Assembly: GCA_964577715.1 (NCBI GenBank)
Contig: CAZOAA010000002.1
Coordinates: 1 to 64,000, forward strand
Reading direction: 5' to 3'
DNA length: 64,000 nt
Source: SUP05 sp964577715
Lineage (GTDB): Bacteria > Pseudomonadota > Gammaproteobacteria > PS1 > Pseudothioglobaceae
Shown: piece after piece, positions 32,920 through 41,762 of the stretch
How positions within the stretch are numbered: the first letter of the stretch is position 1
Layout: every line of letters starts with the position of its first letter
Made by a program: the position numbers and the translations under genes
The notes under the pieces: generated by a model
Database searches by the model: none
The model's input: only the letters and a program-made list of their open reading frames with translations
What the model was told of the DNA's origin: nothing

Positions 32920-32938
32920 TCCTTAATCTGCATAAAAA

Positions 32939-32980
32939 TTGATTTAAATCAAGGATTTATATCCTTCTTATTGATACAAT
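32939..32980 (+). promoter_or_regulatory. FNR/ANR-type site at class II position with -10 box
   Basis: A perfect FNR palindrome TTGATTTAAATCAA lies at 32939-32952 (TTGAT-N4-ATCAA). A -10-like TACAAT at 32975-32980 predicts a start near 32987, which places the centre of the site at about -41.5, exactly the class II FNR activation distance. No separate -35 is needed in this arrangement. A small inverted repeat AAGGAT/ATCCTT (32951-32966) overlaps the spacer. The gene activated would be the 39-aa membrane peptide. The site is seen directly; FNR dependence is inferred. Confidence 0.72.
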
Positions 32981-33014
32981 GACCTTGTTTTAAATAATAA
33001 CAAGGAGAAATAAA

Positions 33015-33134
33015 ATGTTAATGAATGAACTGAACGCAGATCCGGTTTTTTACATGAGCCTATTAATGGTTGGATTAGCAATTGCTTCTTTTCTGTTTTT
33101 CTATTTTATGAAAAACTTTAAGACAAGTGCTTAA
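33015..33134 (+). CDS. Small membrane peptide, 39 aa, FNR-type promoter
   Basis: ATG at 33015 follows a strong ribosome site AAGGAG (33002-33007) by 7 bases. The 39-residue peptide begins MLMNELNADPVFY, has one hydrophobic helix (about 14-32) and a basic end KNFKTSA. This N-out or N-in single-span layout with a DPVF motif resembles the short DUF3149 family from memory, or an accessory peptide of a membrane complex. A paralogue lies 100 bases downstream. Low-oxygen induction is implied by the FNR site, hinting at a respiratory role. Confidence 0.72.
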   Translation: MLMNELNADPVFYMSLLMVGLAIASFLFFYFMKNFKTSA

Positions 33135-33159
33135 TTAATCAAGCCATTAAATCACATTT

Positions 33160-33188
33160 AAACATTGCCTAGAAGATAGGCAATGTTT
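33160..33188. repeat. 12-bp hairpin between the two small membrane genes
   Basis: AAACATTGCCTA (33160-33171) pairs perfectly with 33177-33188 around a GAAGA loop. Only three T residues follow, so it is a weak terminator at best; it could also stabilise the upstream message and let some transcription pass to the second small gene. Confidence 0.55.
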
Positions 33189-33234
33189 GATGTGTGTGAT
33201 AGAATATCTTTATTTTTAACATAGGGGTATTGAC

Positions 33235-33348
33235 ATGCCAATGAATGAACTCAATAACGACGGTGTTTTTTGGGGCGTGGTAATTTTTACTGTTGTCTCT
33301 ATAGCCATGTTTGTATTTTTTAAGTTTTTTTACCATTTTAAAAAATAG
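33235..33348 (+). CDS. Small membrane peptide, 37 aa, paralogue
   Basis: ATG at 33235 is preceded by AGGGG (33223-33227). The 37-residue peptide begins MPMNELNNDGVFWG and has one hydrophobic helix (about 12-31) followed by a basic end FYHFKK. The shared MNELN-x-D-x-VF start and matching layout show it is a paralogue of the peptide encoded at 33015. It has no obvious FNR site of its own and may be expressed by read-through or from a weak promoter. Confidence 0.66.
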   Translation: MPMNELNNDGVFWGVVIFTVVSIAMFVFFKFFYHFKK

Positions 33349-33427
33349 GTGTTACAACGTTAACAGCACCATATTATCATTTTCAAAAACAAGTATAATT
33401 GCGCTTTTAATCTACGTTTAAGCATTA

Positions 33428-36199
33428 ATGCCTGATTACAAAGCCACCTTAAATTTGCCTGCTACAAAATTTGCCATGAAGGCAAATCTTGCTAATCGAG
33501 AAGGGAATTTTTTAAAGAAATGGCAAGACGACGACCTTTATGCACGTATTCGTGAGTACAGTAAGGGAAAGCCAAAATTTATCTTGCATGATGGCCCTCC
33601 ATATGCAAATGGTGATATTCACATTGGTCATGCGGTTAACAAAGTTTTAAAAGATATTATTGTTAAGTCAAAAACATTGTCTGGTTTTGATGCACCTTAT
33701 GTGCCTGGCTGGGACTGCCATGGTTTGCCAATTGAGCACAATGTTGAAAAAAAGAAAGGAAAAGTAGGTGTTAAGATTGATGCTAATACTTTTAGGGCAG
33801 AATGCAGAAAGTATGCACAAAGCCAAGTTGATAAACAAAAACAAGATTTTCAACGTTTAGGGGTTTTAGGCGATTGGAACAATCCGTATTTAACCAAAGA
33901 TTTTCAATATGAAGCTGACATTGTTCGTGCTTTGGGGGAAATTGTAGAGAATGGCCATGTATCTAAGGGTTACAAACCTGTTCATTGGTGTACAGAGTGC
34001 GGTTCAGCGCTAGCCGAGGCTGAGGTTGAATACAAAGATAAACGCTCTGATGCGATTGATGTTAAGTTTAGAATTATCGATGATACTATTTTTAATGTTA
34101 AAAAACCTGTTTGTGCAGTTATTTGGACCACTACCCCTTGGACATTGCCAGCCAATGAGGCAATTGCCCTACATCCTGATTTAGAGTATGTGCTACTTGA
34201 CGTAGGTGACGAATACTACTTGTTGGCGCACGCGCTAATTGAAGATATATTGAGTCGTTACGAGATTGAAAAAACAACTATTAGTAAGCAAATATTCTCA
34301 GGCAATGAACTTGAGGGCTTAAAAGCACAACACCCATTCTATGATAAACAAGTGCCAATAATTTTGGGTGATCATGTAACGACAGATGCTGGTACTGGCG
34401 CTGTACATACTGCACCTGCTCATGGTCAAGAAGACTATGCGGTAGGCATTAAATACAATTTACCAGTAGAGTGTCCTGTTGATAGTCGCGGTGTTTTTTT
34501 TGAGGACACTGAATTATTAGGCGGGCAGTTTATTTTCAAAGCGAATGCTAGTGTTATTGAAATTCTTAAAAATACAAACACTTTGGTTAAACATGAGCCT
34601 TTAGAGCATTCTTATCCACATTGTTGGCGACATAAAACACCTGTAATTTTTAGGGCAACACCGCAGTGGTTTGTATCTATGGAACAAAATGGGTTAAGAG
34701 ATATTGTTAATGCTGAAATACCTAAAGTAGAGTGGATTCCGGATTGGGGTAAAAAGCGCATTGAACTGATGGTGGGCAATCGCCCAGATTGGTGTATTTC
34801 ACGTCAGCGTTTTTGGGGTGTGCCAATTACATTGTTTGTACATAAGCAAACAGGTGAACTACATCCAAACACCAAAGAACTGTTTGCCACTATTTCAGAT
34901 AAGATCGAACAAGGCGGTATTGAAGCCTGGTTTGAGGCTAAAACATCAGATTTTCTAGGAGATGAAGCCGATGATTACGACAAAACCACGGACACCTTAG
35001 ATGTTTGGTTTGATTCTGGCGTTAGTCATTATGCTGTTTTAAAAGCTAGAGATGAATTATCAGATGTGGCAGATTTGTATTTAGAAGGGTCTGATCAGCA
35101 TCGTGGCTGGTTTCAATCATCTATTATTTCATCAGCTGCAATCAATGCTAAAGCACCTTATAAACAAGTACTAACGCATGGTTTTACAGTTGATCAAAAC
35201 GGCCATAAGATGAGTAAATCATTGGGCAATGTGATACCGCCACAAAAAGTGGTAAATAATTTGGGTGCAGATATTTTGCGTTTATGGATAGCCAGTACGG
35301 ATTACACCGGTGAGATGACAGTGTCAGATGAGATCTTAAAACGTTCGGCAGATTCTTATCGTCGTATTCGTAACACTGTTCGTTTTATGCTTTCAAATAT
35401 GCAAGGGTTTGAGGCAGATAAGCATTTAATAGAGCACGACTCTATGTTGGACTTAGATAGGTGGATTGTTTCTAAAACAGCCAATCTACAAGTACAAATT
35501 TTAGATGGCTTTGAAAAGTATAATTTTCATCATGTAATGCAGCTTATTTTGAATTTTTGTACTAATGATCTGGGTGGATTTTATTTAGATATTATTAAAG
35601 ATCGTCAATATACGACACAGGAAGATTCTTTGGCAAGGCGTTCAGCACAAAGTGCACTTCATCATTTGACTCAGGCGATGGTTCGTTGGTTATCTCCTGT
35701 ATTGTCATATACTGCAGAAGAGATTTGGCAAACACTTAGTAATGATCAAAGTGAGAGTATTTTCTTGCAATCTTGGTATGAAGGTTTGACAGCTGGCTAT
35801 GAGAACAATGCTATTGAGACTGCACGAAATATTAATCCTTATATTCGTAAGCAGATGGAAGGTATGCGTGCTGATAAGATTATTGGATCCTCCTTAGATG
35901 CAGAAGTAGAGATTTATTGCAACGATGAAGTACATAGTGCACTTAGTCAATTAAAAGATGAGCTTAGATTTGTCTTTATTACTTCGTATGCCAGCATTCA
36001 TTCAATGGATAAAAAACCAGATGATTGCATTGAATCGGGCCAAGGCGTGTTTGTAAAAGTTAAAAAATCTGAGCATGAAAAATGTGTGCGTTGTTGGCAT
36101 CACAGGCGAGACGTAGGTGAGAATAATGATCATCCCGAACTCTGTGGTCGTTGCGTTGAAAATGTTGCTGGTACTGGTGAAAAAAGGACATACGCGTGA
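33428..36199 (+). CDS. ileS: Isoleucine-tRNA ligase
   Basis: The 923-residue class I synthetase charges tRNA-Ile and edits valine. The HIGH motif is in GPPYANGDIHIGHAVNK, the editing domain has TTTPWTLPANEAIALHP, the WCISRQRFWG block and the KMSKS loop GHKMSKSLGN follow, and the C-terminal zinc finger is CVRCWHHR...CGRC. Length is close to E. coli IleS (938). Its stop overlaps aroB by 4 bases. Confidence 0.97.
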   Translation: MPDYKATLNLPATKFAMKANLANREGNFLKKWQDDDLYARIREYSKGKPKFILHDGPPYANGDIHIGHAVNKVLKDIIVKSKTLSGFDAPYVPGWDCHGLPIEHNVEKKKGKVGVKIDANTFRAECRKYAQSQVDKQKQDFQRLGVLGDWNNPYLTKDFQYEADIVRALGEIVENGHVSKGYKPVHWCTECGSALAEAEVEYKDKRSDAIDVKFRIIDDTIFNVKKPVCAVIWTTTPWTLPANEAIALHPDLEYVLLDVGDEYYLLAHALIEDILSRYEIEKTTISKQIFSGNELEGLKAQHPFYDKQVPIILGDHVTTDAGTGAVHTAPAHGQEDYAVGIKYNLPVECPVDSRGVFFEDTELLGGQFIFKANASVIEILKNTNTLVKHEPLEHSYPHCWRHKTPVIFRATPQWFVSMEQNGLRDIVNAEIPKVEWIPDWGKKRIELMVGNRPDWCISRQRFWGVPITLFVHKQTGELHPNTKELFATISDKIEQGGIEAWFEAKTSDFLGDEADDYDKTTDTLDVWFDSGVSHYAVLKARDELSDVADLYLEGSDQHRGWFQSSIISSAAINAKAPYKQVLTHGFTVDQNGHKMSKSLGNVIPPQKVVNNLGADILRLWIASTDYTGEMTVSDEILKRSADSYRRIRNTVRFMLSNMQGFEADKHLIEHDSMLDLDRWIVSKTANLQVQILDGFEKYNFHHVMQLILNFCTNDLGGFYLDIIKDRQYTTQEDSLARRSAQSALHHLTQAMVRWLSPVLSYTAEEIWQTLSNDQSESIFLQSWYEGLTAGYENNAIETARNINPYIRKQMEGMRADKIIGSSLDAEVEIYCNDEVHSALSQLKDELRFVFITSYASIHSMDKKPDDCIESGQGVFVKVKKSEHEKCVRCWHHRRDVGENNDHPELCGRCVENVAGTGEKRTYA

Positions 36200-37278
36200 G
36201 AACACTAAATCTTGATTTGGGCGAAAAGTCTTATCCAATTTATATTGGACAAAATTTATTGTCAAAGTCTGAACTGATTACCAGCCACATTACTGGTAAG
36301 CAAGTGATGGTTGTAACTAATACGACTGTAGCGCCACTATATCTCGATAAAGTTAAAAAACTACTAGGTGCTTACACAGTTTCTGAGGTTGTCTTGAGTG
36401 ATGGTGAAGAGTATAAAACACTGGATACAGTTAATGAAATTTTTACAGCACTGCTTGAGAATCGTTTTGATCGGAGTTGTACACTTGTTGCTCTTGGTGG
36501 TGGTGTAGTAGGTGATATGACAGGTTTTGCCGCTGCTTGTTATCAGCGCGGTGTTGATTTTATTCAAATTCCAACCACACTACTTTCGCAAGTAGATTCA
36601 AGCGTGGGCGGAAAAACTGGCGTCAATCATCAGTTAGGTAAAAATATGATTGGTGCTTTTTATCAGCCCAAGTGTGTTTTGATTGATATGGATACATTAG
36701 ACACTCTGGATGATAGGCAATATTCAGCAGGTATGGCTGAGGTTATTAAATATGGTTTATTGGGAAATGTTGATTTTCTAAATTATTTGTCTGAACATAT
36801 TGAAGGCTTAATGGCTAGAGACAAGTTGCTTATGATTGAGGCTGTACATCAATCGTGTTCTGATAAGGCTAGTATTGTTGCGCAAGATGAGCTGGAGTCA
36901 GGGAAAAGAGCATTATTAAACCTTGGACATACCTTTGGTCATGCGATTGAGAATAGTTTAGGTTATGGCGTTTATTTGCATGGTGAAGCGGTATCTGTAG
37001 GTATGTTAATGGCCATAGAGCTTTCTAAACTTGAAGGGTATTTAACTCAAGAAGAGGTTGATCGAGTTAAATATTTATTAGAAAAATCTAATTTACCAAC
37101 TACGATTAACGGTAAAATTACTACCTCTGATTTCATTAAAGCAATGGCTGTTGATAAGAAAGTAATTGATGGTAATATTCGCTTAATATTGTTAAAGAAA
37201 TTAGGCGATGCATTTATTTGTGACAACTATCAAAAAGATCTTTTAGATCAAGTGCTTAATGATTTTTGTGCAAAATAA
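36196..37278 (+). CDS. aroB: 3-dehydroquinate synthase
   Basis: The 360-residue NAD- and zinc-dependent enzyme makes 3-dehydroquinate in the shikimate pathway. DGEEYKTLDTVNEIF, ALGGGVVGDMTGFAAACYQRG, IPTTLLSQVDSSVGGKTGVNH and NLGHTFGHAIE with metal-binding histidines are present. The start is GTG, overlapping the ileS TGA (GTGA). Length matches E. coli AroB (362). Confidence 0.97.
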   Translation: MRTLNLDLGEKSYPIYIGQNLLSKSELITSHITGKQVMVVTNTTVAPLYLDKVKKLLGAYTVSEVVLSDGEEYKTLDTVNEIFTALLENRFDRSCTLVALGGGVVGDMTGFAAACYQRGVDFIQIPTTLLSQVDSSVGGKTGVNHQLGKNMIGAFYQPKCVLIDMDTLDTLDDRQYSAGMAEVIKYGLLGNVDFLNYLSEHIEGLMARDKLLMIEAVHQSCSDKASIVAQDELESGKRALLNLGHTFGHAIENSLGYGVYLHGEAVSVGMLMAIELSKLEGYLTQEEVDRVKYLLEKSNLPTTINGKITTSDFIKAMAVDKKVIDGNIRLILLKKLGDAFICDNYQKDLLDQVLNDFCAK

Positions 37279-37298
37279 ACTAATAAAAGGACACTATT

Positions 37299-37877
37299 TT
37301 GACCTCTAAAGAACAAAAATCTGCCATTGATCATACTAACGAAGTACCAACGATTGAGTGCTTAGAAAACTTAGTTACTAAATTAGATGAGCAAACAAGT
37401 TCTAAATTTGAGCGTTTTTTCTTACCAGCTTTAGCAGTATTCAGTGCTACGATTATTGGTATGTTTGTTATTATTTATTCAATTACTCAGGATATGACAC
37501 GTCTTGCAAATTCAATGGACCCTAAAATGGGGGATAACATGAGCGCGATGGTAAGTAGTGTGGAGGAGATGTCTAACAGTGTGTCAAAAATGACTAATTC
37601 AGTTGCACACATGCAGAAGAACTTTTCTCAAGTTAATAAGAACATGAATGTCATTGCAAAAAAACTTGATAATCTAGATGCTATCTCTACTGACTTAACA
37701 TTGGTTAGTGCCAAAATGGACGCAATGGAGCCAATGCTTATTAATATGGAAGAAATGAATAAAAACATGACAACCATGCAAGATTCTATGACGTGGATGC
37801 AACGTGATTTATCAATCTTACGTGCCTCATTCTCTAGACCAATGAGTGTAATCAATAAGATGCCATTTCCGTTTTAA
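37299..37877 (+). CDS. Methionine-rich single-span coiled-coil protein, unknown
   Basis: I do not recognise this 192-residue protein. It has a soluble start (1-42), one membrane helix (about 43-63, FFLPALAVFSATIIGMFVII) and a long outer segment (about 65-185) with heptad-like repeats rich in Met, Asn, Ser and Lys, for example MSNSVSKMTNSVAHMQKN and MEEMNKNMTTMQDSMTWMQ. Start is TTG at 37299 after AAAAGGA with 8-base spacing; no ATG lies before the membrane helix. It may be a periplasmic coiled-coil anchor or a metal-binding protein. It sits between aroB and gatC. Confidence 0.75.
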   Translation: MTSKEQKSAIDHTNEVPTIECLENLVTKLDEQTSSKFERFFLPALAVFSATIIGMFVIIYSITQDMTRLANSMDPKMGDNMSAMVSSVEEMSNSVSKMTNSVAHMQKNFSQVNKNMNVIAKKLDNLDAISTDLTLVSAKMDAMEPMLINMEEMNKNMTTMQDSMTWMQRDLSILRASFSRPMSVINKMPFPF

Positions 37878-37878
37878 T

Positions 37879-38166
37879 ATGTCCTTAAGTGAGGAGCAAG
37901 TTGGCCAAATTGCTTATCTAGCACGTCTATCTCTAAGCGACGAAGAAGTTAAAAGCAACACCAAAGATTTAAATTCTATTTTAGACTTGGCTGAACAGTT
38001 GGCTGAGATTGACACCGACGACATTACACCAATGGCACACCCTCTACACATGACACAACGTCTACGTGAAGATAAGGTAACTGAAGAGGATCAATCAGAA
38101 TCTTTTCAATCTATCGCGCCAAAGACAGGTAAGAGACATTATTTAGTACCAACAGTGATTGAGTAA
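37879..38166 (+). CDS. gatC: Asp/Glu-tRNA amidotransferase subunit C
   Basis: The 95-residue subunit stabilises GatA. The typical VGQIAYLARLSLSDEEV start, the LAEIDTDDITPMAHPL core and REDKVTEEDQ are present. It starts one base after the stop of the upstream gene and leads the gatCAB order. Confidence 0.96.
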   Translation: MSLSEEQVGQIAYLARLSLSDEEVKSNTKDLNSILDLAEQLAEIDTDDITPMAHPLHMTQRLREDKVTEEDQSESFQSIAPKTGKRHYLVPTVIE

Positions 38167-38167
38167 T

Positions 38168-39619
38168 ATGGGCATTCACAATAAAACCATTGCGCAATTA
38201 TCGCAAGGCTTAAGTTCAGGCGAATTTTCATCAGTTGAACTAACTCAACACTATTTAGACCGTATCAACGCATCAGGCCTTAACGCCTTTATTACCGTGA
38301 CTGACGAGCTAGCAATGGCACAAGCGCAAGGTGCTGATGACAAAATTGCTAAAGGTGTTGGAAATATCTTGACAGGCATTCCTTATGCACATAAAGACAT
38401 ATTTTGTACCAACGGTGTAAAAACTTCTGCCGGTTCTAAAATGTTGGATAATTTTATCTCACCTTATGATGCAACCGTAAGCCATAAGCTTAATCAAGCT
38501 GATTTGGTGATGCTAGGCAAGGCCAATATGGATGAATTTGCCATGGGATCATCCAATGAAAACTCTTATTATGGTGATGTTAAAAATCCTTGGAATGAGA
38601 ATAAAATTCCAGGCGGTTCATCGGGCGGTTCGGCTGCAGCAGTAGCGGGGCGTTTAGCACCATTTGCAACAGGTACAGACACGGGTGGCTCTATCCGACA
38701 ACCAGCAAGCTTGTGTGGTATTACCGGGCTAAAACCAACTTATGGGCGCATATCACGCTACGGTATGATTGCTTACGCATCAAGCCTTGATCAAGCAGGG
38801 CCAATGACGCAAACAGCTGAGGATGCGGCTTTGGTGCTCAATGTAATGGCTGGTTTTGATGAAAAAGACTCAACTAGTGCGCAGCGTAATGTAGAAGACT
38901 ACACTGCCTCATTAAATGATTCTATTAAGGGTTTGACTATTGGCCTGCCAAAAGAGTTTTTCTCAGAAGGTTTAGATGATGAAGTCGCCTCTCAAGTAAT
39001 GGCTGCGGTTAAAGAGTTTGAGACTATGGGCGCAAGCGTTAAAGAAGTGTCATTGCCAAATTCTGCTTATGCAATTCCAACCTATTATATTGTCGCACCT
39101 TGTGAGTGCTCATCAAACTTATCAAGAATGGATGGTGTGCGTTTTGGCCATCGATGTGATGATCCAAAAGACTTAGAAGATTTGTATTTACGTTCTCGTT
39201 CAGAAGGTTTTGGTGAAGAAGTAAAACGCCGTATTATGATTGGCGCTTATGCACTCTCAGCTGGTTATTATGATGCTTATTATTTAAAAGCACAAAAAAC
39301 CAGACACCTAATTAGCGAAGATTTTAAAAAGGCATTCAAAGAGGTTGATGTGATTATGGGGCCAGTTTCCCCAACCACAGCATTTGATCTCGGCTCAGTT
39401 AAAGATCCAGTATCTATGTATCTGGCTGATATTTATACACTTTCTGCAAACTTAGCCGGCTTACCGGGTATGAGTATTCCAGCAGGTTTTGCACAGAATT
39501 TACCCGTAGGATTACAACTCATTGGTAATTATTGGTCTGAGTCAAAGCTACTCAATATTGCTCATCAATTCCAAATGCAAACCAATTGGCATAAAAAAGC
39601 GCCAAAGGGGGTTGAATAA
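38168..39619 (+). CDS. gatA: Asp/Glu-tRNA amidotransferase subunit A
   Basis: The 483-residue amidase generates ammonia from glutamine for GatB. The Ser-cisSer-Lys triad is visible: lysine in PYAHKDIFCT, and serines in PGGSSGGSAAAVAG and DTGGSIRQPAS. I use ATG 38168; an in-frame TTG at 38159 is less likely. It starts right after the gatC stop and overlaps gatB by one base. Confidence 0.97.
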   Translation: MGIHNKTIAQLSQGLSSGEFSSVELTQHYLDRINASGLNAFITVTDELAMAQAQGADDKIAKGVGNILTGIPYAHKDIFCTNGVKTSAGSKMLDNFISPYDATVSHKLNQADLVMLGKANMDEFAMGSSNENSYYGDVKNPWNENKIPGGSSGGSAAAVAGRLAPFATGTDTGGSIRQPASLCGITGLKPTYGRISRYGMIAYASSLDQAGPMTQTAEDAALVLNVMAGFDEKDSTSAQRNVEDYTASLNDSIKGLTIGLPKEFFSEGLDDEVASQVMAAVKEFETMGASVKEVSLPNSAYAIPTYYIVAPCECSSNLSRMDGVRFGHRCDDPKDLEDLYLRSRSEGFGEEVKRRIMIGAYALSAGYYDAYYLKAQKTRHLISEDFKKAFKEVDVIMGPVSPTTAFDLGSVKDPVSMYLADIYTLSANLAGLPGMSIPAGFAQNLPVGLQLIGNYWSESKLLNIAHQFQMQTNWHKKAPKGVE

Positions 39620-41049
39620 TGAAGTGGGAGACGGTCATTGGCTTAGAGATTCATGCGCAACTCAGCACAAAATCTAAGATATTTTCATCGGCTTCAACCC
39701 AGTTCGGTGCTGAGGCGAATTCTCAGGCTTGTGCGGTAGATTTAGGTTTACCAGGCGTATTGCCGGTTTTAAATAAAGAAGCAGTTAACAAGGCAATTAA
39801 ATTTGGCTTAGCAGTAAATGCGCACATTAACCAACGCAATGTGTTTGATCGAAAAAATTATTTTTATCCCGATCTTCCTAAAGGGTATCAAATTTCACAA
39901 CTTGATTGGCCAATTGTAGGTGAAGGGGAAATTGATATCACTGTTGGCGAGAATACTAAGACGATTGGCGTAACTCGAGCCCACCTAGAAGAAGACGCAG
40001 GCAAGTCAGTCCACGATATGTTTGATGACTATACGGCGGTTGATCTTAATCGTGCTGGTACACCATTGCTTGAAATTGTTTCTGAGCCAGATATGCGTAG
40101 CGCCAAAGAAGCCGTGGCTTATGCGAAAAAAATTCATGCTTTAGTGCAGTATATTGGTATTTGTGATGGCAATATGCAAGAGGGTTCATTTAGGTGTGAT
40201 GCAAATGTCTCTATTCGACCAATGGGCCAAGAAAAATTAGGCACACGTGCTGAGCTTAAAAATATCAACTCATTTAAGTTTTTAGAACGTGCCATTAATC
40301 TTGAAGTTCAGCGCCAGCAAGATATTATTGAAGAGGGTGGCGAGGTTGTACAAGAGACTCGATTGTACGATGCGGTTAAAAACGAAACTCGCTCAATGCG
40401 ATCCAAAGAAGAGGCAAATGATTATCGCTATTTCCCAGATCCTGATTTATTGCCAGTAGAGATTTCTGATGAATTATTAGCCAGTATTAAAGCGGTTTTG
40501 CCCGAGTTACCTGTTGAGAAAAAAGCAAGATTTATCTCTGATCTTGGATTAAATGAATATGATGCTGATGTTTTAACTTCACAAAAGGCTTTGGCGGATT
40601 ATTTTGAAACTATGATAGGTGGTAATGAGTCTAATGCTAAATTGTGTGCAAATTGGGTAATGGGTGAGCTTTCAGCCTCTTTAAATAAAAATCAAATTGA
40701 AATCCAAGATTCACCAGTCTCAGCAAAAGATTTGTCTTTACTGATTCAGCGCATTGGAGATGACACAATTTCTGGAAAAATTGCCAAAGATGTATTCAAA
40801 GCTATGTGGGATGGCGAAGGTAGTGCTGATGAAATTATCGAAGCCAAAGGCCTTAAGCAAATGACCGACACTGGTGAGATTGAAGCAATTGTTGATGAAA
40901 TTATTGCTAATAATTCACCTCAAGTTGAGCAGTTCAAATCAGGCAATGAAAAAATCTTAGGTTTCTTTGTAGGTCAAGCCATGAAAGCCACTGGCGGAAA
41001 GGCCAATCCAAAAATAATTAATGAGCTGTTACGTTCAAAGCTTAGCTAG
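39619..41049 (+). CDS. gatB: Asp/Glu-tRNA amidotransferase subunit B
   Basis: The 476-residue subunit activates mischarged Glu-tRNA-Gln or Asp-tRNA-Asn and transfers ammonia. WETVIGLEIHAQL, RKNYFYPDLPKGYQISQ, LEEDAGKSVHD and RSKEEANDYRYFPDPDL are hallmark segments, with the YqeY-like C-terminal domain (about 325-476). A complete GatCAB implies that at least one of Gln-tRNA or Asn-tRNA is made indirectly. Its 3' end overlaps the convergent M50 gene by 8 bases. Confidence 0.97.
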   Translation: MKWETVIGLEIHAQLSTKSKIFSSASTQFGAEANSQACAVDLGLPGVLPVLNKEAVNKAIKFGLAVNAHINQRNVFDRKNYFYPDLPKGYQISQLDWPIVGEGEIDITVGENTKTIGVTRAHLEEDAGKSVHDMFDDYTAVDLNRAGTPLLEIVSEPDMRSAKEAVAYAKKIHALVQYIGICDGNMQEGSFRCDANVSIRPMGQEKLGTRAELKNINSFKFLERAINLEVQRQQDIIEEGGEVVQETRLYDAVKNETRSMRSKEEANDYRYFPDPDLLPVEISDELLASIKAVLPELPVEKKARFISDLGLNEYDADVLTSQKALADYFETMIGGNESNAKLCANWVMGELSASLNKNQIEIQDSPVSAKDLSLLIQRIGDDTISGKIAKDVFKAMWDGEGSADEIIEAKGLKQMTDTGEIEAIVDEIIANNSPQVEQFKSGNEKILGFFVGQAMKATGGKANPKIINELLRSKLS

Positions 41050-41707
41050 ATAGCAAACTAAAAACAAGTTCAACAATATTTAATCCACTTATAGAGTTTA
41101 GAAATATAAGTATTTCTGATACTATTGGCCAAATAACTAGTTTAAACACTCCAATATATAAAAGACCGATTAGAATAAATAATCCATAAGGCTCAAGTTG
41201 ATCATATTGGTAAGATAGTTTGTTTGGCAGTATGGAGCTTATAACTCGTCCACCATCAAGTGGTGGGATAGGTAATAAATTGAACACTGCAAGCAAGATG
41301 TTTACAAAAATTCCAGCCCCGCCCATAAGAACTAGTACAGGAATATCTAGATTGTTTGCAATGGCCACAACTATCAGCCATAAAATTGCCATAATGAAAT
41401 TTACTCCAGGACCTGCAAGAGCCACCCAAAACATATCGCTTTTTGGTGATCGAAGTGCATTTTGATTTACCGGTACTGGCTTGGCCCAGCCAAAAATAAA
41501 CCCAGCTGATATTAAGTACAACAGTAAGGGAACTGCAATTGTACCTACAGGGTCAACGTGTTTTATTGGATTAAGAGTAAGTCTACCCATCATTTTTGCA
41601 GACCCATCTCCCAATTTGTTAGCCATCCACCCGTGTGCTACCTCATGTACGGTAATGGCAAAGAGTACCGGAATTGCCCAAATTAGAATAGATAGAATAT
41701 CGCTCAT
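41042..41707 (-). CDS. Site-2 protease family (M50) membrane metalloprotease
   Basis: The 221-residue protein has about six membrane helices. The zinc motif is HEVAHG near residue 21 and the third ligand is in NLLPIPPLDGGRV. It is the short YwhC-like branch without a PDZ domain, so it is not RseP itself. Substrates are unknown. The gene is alone on the minus strand between gatB and proS. Confidence 0.9.
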   Translation of the reverse strand: MSDILSILIWAIPVLFAITVHEVAHGWMANKLGDGSAKMMGRLTLNPIKHVDPVGTIAVPLLLYLISAGFIFGWAKPVPVNQNALRSPKSDMFWVALAGPGVNFIMAILWLIVVAIANNLDIPVLVLMGGAGIFVNILLAVFNLLPIPPLDGGRVISSILPNKLSYQYDQLEPYGLFILIGLLYIGVFKLVIWPIVSEILIFLNSISGLNIVELVFSLLSS

Positions 41708-41762
41708 AAGCTTCTCTCGCAGGTAAAATCAGAACAATTGTTAAAAACTTACTTCATTTTAT

